A stretch of DNA of 64,000 bases from Methanohalophilus sp. RSK (lineage in GTDB: Archaea; Halobacteriota; Methanosarcinia; Methanosarcinales; Methanosarcinaceae), in NCBI RefSeq assembly GCF_003722075.1, contig NZ_RDSK01000009.1:236521-300520 (forward strand). The letters run 5' to 3'. The notes beneath the pieces are model-generated. The model had not been told where the DNA came from and searched no databases. It saw only the letters and a list, made by a program, of their open reading frames with translations. This document shows positions 57,886 to 64,000 of the stretch, one piece after another. A program made the position numbers and the translations under genes. Position 1 is the stretch's first letter. The number at the start of each line of letters is the position of its first letter.

Positions 57886-58685
57886 TAATAAACATCCCCT
57901 TCTCTTTTTTCAAGTTCATCCGGATTTTTTTCTTCCAGGATTTGCATATTCCTAAATACGGCATACGCTGCCAGAATACTGTCCAGAGCGTCTCCTTGAG
58001 CGTTTGAAATACATATATCTTTTATTTCATCATCAAGCAGAATATTGAATTCTTCTAACTTATCCACAATCATTTTCCTGTTAATTTTTCTGTCACTCTT
58101 TTTTCCTTTATACGGCACATATAGACCCTTTTCTTTAAGAGTGCAGGCCGGACATATCTCAATTACCCAGGGTTTTTCAGGATGCGGGGGTTGCATAGGA
58201 AGAATACAGGCAAGATTATTCCTTACAAGGGGATTAATTACTCTTGAGATACCATGAAAGGTCTGTTTGTACAGCCAGAGATTGTATGCAGCAAATGGTG
58301 CGCCTTTTTCATTTTCCTTCTTACGTTTGAATTCTTTTCCATCTGTTTTCTGGCGATAGTAATCCCTGAAACTTTCTGCAGACGTATGTTTGAGAGGAAA
58401 ATTGATTATGAAATCCTGCCAGTTGTTTTCTTCTGTAAGGGAAGATGGGAGTGCAAAAGGAAAATCCATTCCAAAAATAGCATATTTTTCTCTGGAGATC
58501 GTGCCATAAAGAGCAGCAATACAGCTCTGAGTATCATGGCTTTCAGAAAAAAAGTGAGCAGGATGACAGGTGTGGATTCTGAGAGATTTATCGTGAACGC
58601 TGCCTTCACTTACCCATATTTTATTGCAGGCTTTTTTAGACCCGCTAAAATCCACACCAAATATTTTCCTTATTTGATAAGGCAT
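57882..58685 (-). CDS. DUF429 protein (RNase H-like fold)
   Basis: The 267 residues show DUF429 features: FGVDFSGSKKACNKIW at the start, IFGMDFPFALP, and NAQGDALDSILAAYAVFRN near the C-terminus, giving Asp residues of a predicted RNase H-like active site. Function unknown; nuclease activity is only predicted for the family. It begins 8 bases after the inositol-phosphate synthase gene. Confidence 0.82.
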   Translation of the reverse strand: MPYQIRKIFGVDFSGSKKACNKIWVSEGSVHDKSLRIHTCHPAHFFSESHDTQSCIAALYGTISREKYAIFGMDFPFALPSSLTEENNWQDFIINFPLKHTSAESFRDYYRQKTDGKEFKRKKENEKGAPFAAYNLWLYKQTFHGISRVINPLVRNNLACILPMQPPHPEKPWVIEICPACTLKEKGLYVPYKGKKSDRKINRKMIVDKLEEFNILLDDEIKDICISNAQGDALDSILAAYAVFRNMQILEEKNPDELEKREGDVYY

Positions 58686-58693
58686 CTTGCGTT

Positions 58694-59797
58694 TCAGTTA
58701 TCCCTGTTGCCTTCGATGAAATCATTTGTCATGAGGAAGGCTTCGTCATCGTTGTATTGTTTAGGTGGGTGCTTCATGAAATAAGATGCAGGGGAATACA
58801 GAATTCCACCGGTGTCTCTTTCAAGTGCAAGTTTGCAACAGCGTATGGCATCAATAACAACACCTGCAGAATTGGGAGAATCCTCAACTGAAAGACGTAG
58901 TTCTATATTCATGGGAACATCGCCGAACAGTTTTCCTTCCATTCTCAGGAAACATACTTTGTTGTCCTTTTGCCAGGGTACATAGTCACTTGGACCGACA
59001 TGTATATTTTCATCATCCAGACGGTCTTTGAGTACGGATTGTACAGCCTCGGTCTTGGATGTTTTCTTGGAAGATAACCTGCTGCGATTGAGCATATTAA
59101 GGAAATCAGTATTTCCACCGGTGTTTAGCTGGTAGGTTTTTTCCAGTTTGACCCCACGTTTGCTGAAAAGGTCTGCCAGTGTCCTGTGAGTGATAGTGGC
59201 TCCAAGCTGGGCCTTTATGTCATCACCTATTATCGGCAGGTTCTTCTCTTCGAACTTTTGAGCCCATTCAGGATTACTGGCAATGAAAACCGGCATGTTG
59301 TTAATGAAACCAATTCCTGCTTCCAGAGCACATTCTGCATAAAAGCGTGCAGCTTTTTCTGACCCTACAGGCATAAAATTCAAGAGCATTTCAGCACCGG
59401 AATCTTTCAGAACCTGCACGATATCCTCTTTGGAGGACTCTTTTTCATCACTGGTTATGAATTTGTATTTATCTTCATAATCCGTCATGTGTTCAGAAAC
59501 ACCATCGAGGATGCTGCCCATTGTAACTTTTATGCCTTTTACAGGAATGTCCGGACAGAATACAGCAGTGCAATTTGGTTCTGCAAAGATGGCTTCCGAT
59601 ATGTCTTTTCCTACTTTTCTTTTATCAATATCAAACGCAGCTACAACCTCAATATCAGAGGGTTCGTATCCTCCAATGGTCCAATGCATTAGACCGATAG
59701 CATCCGTCTCGGTTTTATCACTGTAGTAATCCAGACCCTGAATGAGAGAGCTAGCGCAGTTGCCAATCCCTGCAATTGCAATCTTTATATTCTCCAT
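58694..59797 (-). CDS. Inositol-1-phosphate synthase
   Basis: About 367 residues from MENIKIAIAGIGNCASSLIQG (GAGGAAG precedes this ATG). The NAD-binding Rossmann start, VAAFDIDKRKVG, the catalytic-region GDDIKAQLGATITHRTLADLF, YQLNTGGNTDFLNML and DYVPWQKDNKVC identify the family. It converts glucose-6-phosphate to myo-inositol-1-phosphate for archaeal phosphoinositol lipids or osmolytes. The gene sits near surface-protein genes. Confidence 0.92.
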   Translation of the reverse strand: MENIKIAIAGIGNCASSLIQGLDYYSDKTETDAIGLMHWTIGGYEPSDIEVVAAFDIDKRKVGKDISEAIFAEPNCTAVFCPDIPVKGIKVTMGSILDGVSEHMTDYEDKYKFITSDEKESSKEDIVQVLKDSGAEMLLNFMPVGSEKAARFYAECALEAGIGFINNMPVFIASNPEWAQKFEEKNLPIIGDDIKAQLGATITHRTLADLFSKRGVKLEKTYQLNTGGNTDFLNMLNRSRLSSKKTSKTEAVQSVLKDRLDDENIHVGPSDYVPWQKDNKVCFLRMEGKLFGDVPMNIELRLSVEDSPNSAGVVIDAIRCCKLALERDTGGILYSPASYFMKHPPKQYNDDEAFLMTNDFIEGNRDN

Positions 59798-59963
59798 AAC
59801 ACTTCCTCGTAAATGTGAATGCAATATGTTACCGTAACTATCATATATAATTAATCATCGAGCCATCCTCTTAATGTCGGCATTTGAATAAAAATGTTTC
59901 TGAGAATGAGTACAGAAAATTACTTTTTTATCTCAATCTGCCTTTTCATCCAGAGGAGTTTGG

Positions 59964-60347
59964 TCATAATTCAAAGTTCAAATCTTTGTATACAAATGCA
60001 AACCACAACAAAAAGGGAAACGCTGTCCTTCCGATAGCATAAATGTAGAACAGTTCTCCGGCTACAGAGATGAAATTGAATTGCAGTACTATAACCACCA
60101 GAGTAAATAAGAGAATCAAAAACGACCCCCCAACGATAAGTTTCAGCCTTCTTTTATTATCAATCGGAGTAGCCATGATAAGTGCAATAAAAGGCACAAG
60201 GTTCATAGGCAGATAGAATGTGATAAAATCAAATGCATTCAGTGCATGGCTCGGTGAGGCGAGGTACGCCCTGATTGCCGGTATTCCCAGAATGAACAAA
60301 ATTGTCAGGTATAACAGGAACTTGCCCATAAATACCAAAATACTCAT
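59964..60347 (-). CDS. Archaeosortase-associated membrane protein, unknown function
   Basis: About 127 residues with four predicted membrane helices and little else. An upstream ATG (60371) is in frame, but the ATG at 60347 overlaps the archaeosortase stop as ATGA and is the likelier start. Two neutral loops are visible and no enzyme motif. Its coupling to the sortase gene suggests an accessory subunit. Confidence 0.7.
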   Translation of the reverse strand: MSILVFMGKFLLYLTILFILGIPAIRAYLASPSHALNAFDFITFYLPMNLVPFIALIMATPIDNKRRLKLIVGGSFLILLFTLVVIVLQFNFISVAGELFYIYAIGRTAFPFLLWFAFVYKDLNFEL

Positions 60348-60814
60348 CTTTTCACTACTTTCTCGATCCATATCAGAACAACCAGTACTATAATTATAAT
60401 CAACGTGACCTGCCAGAAGTAATAATGGACATAGTCAAATATTTCAGGAAACCAGAGGCCTACAAATCCAAGGCTTACCAACCTCACCATGTTTATACCA
60501 AGTATTGCCGGTACACCAAAGGCTATTCCCATAAGTTTTTTCTGATAAGTTGTGGAGTATGCCAGTACACAGCCGGAATAGACAAGCACCTCATATATGC
60601 CGGTACATTCATCCACGACTTTCATGGCTGTTATTCCATTGGCAAAATGTAGTACATTTTCATTAACCGAATTTGTGACTCCCAGAAGGCTCATGCTAAA
60701 CGAGAAAACTTCTGCGGTCAGATTCTTCAAAAATCCCAGGTCTTCTTTGAAGAAAAGATACATGCCTGTGAAAATCCCTATATAGAACAGATAGAGAGCA
60801 ACAAACCTTGCCAC
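60344..60814 (-). CDS. Archaeosortase/exosortase family transpeptidase
   Basis: At least 156 residues, with five to six helices. The catalytic triad is readable as Cys70 (VVDECTGIYEVLVYSG), Arg111 (NMVRLVSLG) and His130 (DYVHYYFWQ). Archaeosortases cleave C-terminal sorting signals and attach a lipid. The two downstream-encoded VPxxxP proteins are the likely substrates, so this is probably an ArtB-type enzyme. The listed GTG start has a weak ribosome site, and the frame is open about 25 codons further upstream with basic residues typical of the family's N-terminus. Confidence 0.85.
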   Translation of the reverse strand: MARFVALYLFYIGIFTGMYLFFKEDLGFLKNLTAEVFSFSMSLLGVTNSVNENVLHFANGITAMKVVDECTGIYEVLVYSGCVLAYSTTYQKKLMGIAFGVPAILGINMVRLVSLGFVGLWFPEIFDYVHYYFWQVTLIIIIVLVVLIWIEKVVKR

Positions 60815-60960
60815 CCGATTATCCGCAAGTTCTTTTATTTTATATTTCAGTGATTTGGAATCGTTTTTGCGGCTTATATTTTATTCCCCCGGCATTCCCC
60901 GTAAAAAGAATGCTTTTACGTTATTTATAATTAGTGTCAAAAAAAGAAAAGGGAAAAGGA

Positions 60961-62166
60961 TCAGTCACGGCGTCTCAGCGCGACAAATCCAAGCATGCCA
61001 ATAAGGGCAACCAGACCTATGGGTGTAAGGGCTGGAACTCCATTACCATTTGGAGGTTTTTCTTCACAATTGTAGTGAGCAGGATCATTATCTGTTACCG
61101 GAATTCCAGTAACCGATCCTATACCATTGGTTGTACCCACGTTTGCATAGGGCACACATGGGTCTGGAACAGTACCACTGTAGTAGCAGACCTCTGTTTC
61201 AGATACTGCCAGGTCGCCAATATCACAAATAAAGCCTTCCTTGTTGTCTGTGACATTCACCGATACAAGTGGTTCATTTCCTATATTGGTCACATTGTAT
61301 CTCCAGTAAACATCACTTGAATTATCAAGTATTGGACCTGATGCTTGTGTTTGGGCATCATACCAGGTTGAGTTGTCCGGTGACACATACTTCTTGATCA
61401 TGATATCAGGTTCAGGAATCTGGAAGATAAGGGTTCCAAAATCCTCTCCCACATCATCGGGTGTTGCACCTGCAGCAAGTTCTACTTCAAATTCTGCACC
61501 CGGTGCGATCGTAAAGTAGTTACTGAAATTACTGATACCTATTTCGTATACTGAATTCCCTGCATCGTTTGATAGGCGTGCATCAATATCCGAATAGGTC
61601 ATACCGGTGTTAGACTCTACATCCCAGTCATTGTTACCCACTGTAATGATTGAATACTTGGAATCCTGATATAGGCTGATAGTCCATGATTCACCTGAAC
61701 CAAGTCCTGAGCCTGCCGGACCTGCACTTCCCACGGTATCCGGATTGGCTTGAGATACATCTCCGTCACCGTCATAATCACCGGGGATCCCATAGACTTC
61801 AGACAGCCCATATAGGGTATCATCTTCATAGTGGGCATACACCACTCCAATATCAGAACCACTGGATTCACCTGCTGATGCCATTGATTCGTCAAAATCT
61901 CCACCTGAATCGTTCTTTGGATCAACCATATTCCACTCAGATGTTACCAAGGTATTTACTCCACCCTGCCTGACTTCCATACGATCTCCAAAGGGACCAT
62001 TGGGATTGTAGGCATGTGAGACATTGTTGTTTTGTCCAAAAGCCCAGTTTTCATCCCATTCTGCAGCACTTTTGTAGCCATCCACTGTTATAGCCGATGC
62101 TGCAGGAATTGCTATCATTAACATCAATGCTGCGCATATAGCCAGCACTATCCTCATTTGTTTCAT
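60961..62166 (-). CDS. Surface protein with VPxxxP C-terminal sorting signal
   Basis: About 401 residues. A signal peptide (MKQMRIVLAICAALMLM to about residue 25, ending ASA) precedes a DOMON/CBM9-like domain opening ITVDGYKSAAEWDENW. A conserved-repeat (DUF11-like) domain follows (about 255-360), with YWRYNVTNIGNEPLVSVNVTDN. The C-terminus is VPALTPIGLVALIGMLGF plus ALRRRD, a VPxxxP signal, helix and basic tail. It should be cut and lipid-anchored by the archaeosortase whose start lies 147 bases downstream. The ligand is unknown. Confidence 0.82.
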   Translation of the reverse strand: MKQMRIVLAICAALMLMIAIPAASAITVDGYKSAAEWDENWAFGQNNNVSHAYNPNGPFGDRMEVRQGGVNTLVTSEWNMVDPKNDSGGDFDESMASAGESSGSDIGVVYAHYEDDTLYGLSEVYGIPGDYDGDGDVSQANPDTVGSAGPAGSGLGSGESWTISLYQDSKYSIITVGNNDWDVESNTGMTYSDIDARLSNDAGNSVYEIGISNFSNYFTIAPGAEFEVELAAGATPDDVGEDFGTLIFQIPEPDIMIKKYVSPDNSTWYDAQTQASGPILDNSSDVYWRYNVTNIGNEPLVSVNVTDNKEGFICDIGDLAVSETEVCYYSGTVPDPCVPYANVGTTNGIGSVTGIPVTDNDPAHYNCEEKPPNGNGVPALTPIGLVALIGMLGFVALRRRD

Positions 62167-62175
62167 TGTATCCAC

Positions 62176-62645
62176 TCCATTTATACCACCATATTGTAGT
62201 AGGATACTATAAACTATGAAGTGGATGGTTTATAGTTCTGTAGTAAACTTAGTTTCTAACTATTCGTATACTTTGTTTCTAAACAAAAATTTGAAGGTTA
62301 AAAATGACAGACAATAGATAATTCAAACTGTCAATATTAATTATTATCCTATTAATTAGAATTCGCACTAGTATTTCTGTCAGATTAAAGGTATTTTAAA
62401 GTATAACTTATTTTCAGCATTTTCGTCCAGTGCTGATTAAGTTAATCATAAAAATCTAGTTTCTAAATACAATTACTGATTTTTGTTAGAGGCAAAAAGG
62501 AGTTTAAATCCATATGTCGTACAAGATAATATGTCGTTAAATAATAACATTGTAGCGACTTTACCTTAAAAAGGAATTATTATTAAATTCTCCATACTAT
62601 AGGTTACCAATAAAAAATAAAGAATGGATTTTTACAAATCCATTC
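62176..62645. other. 470-base AT-rich interval with an inverted repeat, no gene
   Basis: No coding frame is credible. A perfect inverted repeat, ACTATAAAC (62206-62214) and GTTTATAGT (62228-62236), sits about 40 bases before the VPxxxP gene at 62166. Its TTTATAG half may double as a TATA box on the minus strand. GTTTCTAA occurs three times (62252-62259, 62275-62282, 62459-62466). Confidence 0.45.
62611..62645 (-). terminator. Hairpin and T-run after the second VPxxxP gene
   Basis: GAATGGATTT (62622-62631) and AAATCCATTC (62636-62645) make a perfect ten-base stem with a TTAC loop, directly after the stop codon at 62646-62648. On the minus strand it is followed by TTTATTTTTTA (62611-62621). 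It is a good terminator candidate. Confidence 0.75.
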
Positions 62646-64000
62646 TCACTCTTCTTTTCTTCTCAGGAACAGTACTATTCCCATTCCAATGAGGGCCACT
62701 GTTAGCAGCGGATGCGCTGTAGGCACATCTTTCTCCTCCCCATAGTAGTGACTTGGGTCACTATCTTCTACGGTTTCTCCCTCATATTCACCTGTTGCAG
62801 TTGCATTGTTTACATACTGACCGAATTCTGCTGTTCCATTGGCTGTGTAGGTCCACATTTCCCCGGGTGCCAGGATATCATCATTATTGAGATCAATACC
62901 CTGGAATACAGGAATTACACCCTGATCATCAGTTACATTGATGTTGGTCAGGTTAGCACTTCCAGTGTTTGTAACAACATATTCCCACTCAACTGTTGAT
63001 CCAACTTCAACAGTAGGGCCTTTTGGATCATCTGCATCTTGGCCATTTGTCGACTTTTCGATGTCGATTGAAAGAGGCAGATACATTCCAGCGTCCCATG
63101 TCAGGTCTACTTCACCTGCAAACAGTGAAGTTGTGACAGTCCTTCCGTCTATTACACTTGCATCACTGTCTACTGTATCGTCAACTCCCTGATCAGCAGG
63201 ACTGAACTCATAATCATCCGGTAGCACGAACTCAACGAAGTAATCTCCAGCAACAAGGTTTGTGAACAGATAGTAGCCTGTTTCATTGGTGGTTGTACTG
63301 GTTACAAACACCTCCCCTCCTGTGTAGAGATTGACAGTTACACCAGCAATTCCGGTGTCTGTTTCATCCTGGATACCATCCCTATCAAGATCTTCCCAGA
63401 CATAGTTACCAAGAGTTGACCGGGGCGGTTCTTCACCGAAGTAATGACTTGGATCACTGTCATTTACCTCGAGACCATTGTACTCACCTGTGACATTACC
63501 GATGTTGGAATACTGTCCTACTCCAGCAACACCAGATGCTGTATAAGTCCATATCTCACCGGGTTCAAGAATACCATCAATATTGGTGTCCCCACTCTGA
63601 TATACAGGAACTTCTCCCTGATTATCAGTCACGTTGATGTTGGTCAGGTTTACATTGCCAATATTAGTAACAACATATTCCCAGTTCACAGGGTCACCTT
63701 CATCGATTGTTGGTCCTGTAGGAGTATCGGCGTCATCTCCATTGGTTGATTTCTCGATATCAATCAGGGGTGCGGAACCGAAGTAGTGGCTTGGATCCTC
63801 ATCAGTCACATCATCTCCGACTTCAGGAGTACCTGTGACGTTACCCAGGTTGGCGTACTGGCCTTCCTCAGCGATACCTGTGGCATTGTACATCCAGACT
63901 TCACCGGGTTCCAGGATACCGTCATCGTTTGTATCACCGCTGAGATATGCTGGAGTGACTCCAGTGATGTTATCCTGCACATCGATGGAACTGAGGTTGA
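62646..64000 (-). CDS. Large repeat-containing surface protein with VPxxxP sorting signal (partial)
   Basis: About 451 residues of the C-terminal part; the frame continues beyond 64000. Three DUF11-like repeats each contain IDIEKSTNG, VTNxGxxNLTNINVTD, GEWWTYTA-like and SDPSHYxGEE segments. Between repeats two and three lies an SdrD-B-like domain (LGNYVWEDLDRDGIQDETDT). The end is VPTAHPLLTVALIGMGIVLF followed by RRKEE, a VPxxxP signal for an archaeosortase. The Asp/Asn-rich repeats may bind Ca2+, as in S-layer or adhesion proteins. Confidence 0.85.
   Translation of the reverse strand, partial: NLSSIDVQDNITGVTPAYLSGDTNDDGILEPGEVWMYNATGIAEEGQYANLGNVTGTPEVGDDVTDEDPSHYFGSAPLIDIEKSTNGDDADTPTGPTIDEGDPVNWEYVVTNIGNVNLTNINVTDNQGEVPVYQSGDTNIDGILEPGEIWTYTASGVAGVGQYSNIGNVTGEYNGLEVNDSDPSHYFGEEPPRSTLGNYVWEDLDRDGIQDETDTGIAGVTVNLYTGGEVFVTSTTTNETGYYLFTNLVAGDYFVEFVLPDDYEFSPADQGVDDTVDSDASVIDGRTVTTSLFAGEVDLTWDAGMYLPLSIDIEKSTNGQDADDPKGPTVEVGSTVEWEYVVTNTGSANLTNINVTDDQGVIPVFQGIDLNNDDILAPGEMWTYTANGTAEFGQYVNNATATGEYEGETVEDSDPSHYYGEEKDVPTAHPLLTVALIGMGIVLFLRRKEE

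Noticed and set aside
60814..60900. Second AUA start for the archaeosortase
   Set aside because: The upstream frame does contain an ATA behind GGGGGAAT, but the ribosome-site match is poor and a GTG start is available, so evidence is too weak to claim.
62646..64000. Repetitive DNA as a CRISPR or tandem-repeat array
   Set aside because: The similarity is between coding repeats of a surface protein, about 100 codons long and diverged, not short direct repeats with spacers.

Overview
The window comes from a cytochrome-containing methanogenic euryarchaeon of the Methanosarcinaceae type. The evidence is an archaeal A1AO ATP synthase operon, mer next to an fpoF-type F420H2 dehydrogenase subunit, methanogenic-type seryl-tRNA synthetase, siroheme-dependent (Ahb) heme synthesis, archaeal CcmE, a long-chain prenyl diphosphate synthase of the kind that makes methanophenazine side chains, and archaeosortase substrates. 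The genus cannot be fixed from this sequence; a moderately halophilic genus such as Methanohalophilus, Methanolobus or Methanococcoides would fit. I saw no rRNA, tRNA or CRISPR array.

Layout. 1-2.7 kb (minus): start of the ATP synthase operon (H, I, K, E) behind a duplicated promoter-like element. 3-5.6 kb (minus): small CcmD-like protein, CcmE, prenyl diphosphate synthase and a radical SAM protein in one operon. 5.7-14.9 kb (plus): ahbD, then ahbA-ahbB-sirC-hemA-hemB-hemL-hemC followed by pyrD-pyrK. 15.4-18.2 kb: FAH-family enzyme, HTH protein and gltX. 18.2-23.3 kb (minus): the archaeal information-processing group uS15, RecJ-like, Pcc1, uracil-DNA glycosylase, serS and eS1 (S3Ae). 23.5-27.5 kb: an eroding region with a frameshifted CobW-type GTPase, a histidine-kinase remnant, an internally deleted corrinoid-type methyltransferase, an amber-interrupted PAS gene and an IS5-type transposase stub. 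Intact genes lie between them. 27.8-34 kb: hisS, DNA repair, amidohydrolase, UspA, CBS, riboflavin-pathway reductase and a thioredoxin/CcdA pair. 34-39.8 kb: anaerobic cobalamin genes cbiT-L-F-G(split)-H-C, divergent from cbiP across a perfect 22-bp dyad. 39.9-45.7 kb: FilR1-type regulator, response regulator, UbiA-family prenyltransferase, sensor kinase and CorA. 45.8-49.7 kb: trpD-F-E-G with TGTACA boxes at its promoter. 50-53 kb (minus): mer-fpoF-nadM. 53.3-57.9 kb (plus): a compact redox cluster (desulforedoxin, two DUF2180 proteins, AhpD-like protein, pentaheme cytochrome c with a PGF-type C-terminal anchor, ferredoxin with one Cys replaced by Ser, iron-sulfur flavoprotein, FNR-like flavoprotein, archaeoflavoprotein). 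58-64 kb (minus): DUF429, inositol-phosphate synthase, an archaeosortase with a partner membrane protein, and two surface proteins with the VPxxxP C-terminal sorting signal.

How it fits together. Much of the window serves electron transport in a cytochrome-bearing methanogen: tetrapyrrole precursors (GltX, HemA, HemL, HemB, HemC), siroheme to heme (SirC, AhbA, AhbB, AhbD), cytochrome c maturation (CcmE, CcmD-like, thioredoxin plus CcdA), cobalamin for methyl transfer, probable methanophenazine side-chain synthesis, Mer and FpoF feeding F420 electrons, and the ATP synthase. The most promising little-described system is the 53.3-57.9 kb cluster, which could connect cytosolic flavoproteins and ferredoxin with a membrane-anchored multiheme cytochrome outside the cell. 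The archaeosortase with VPxxxP substrates is second.
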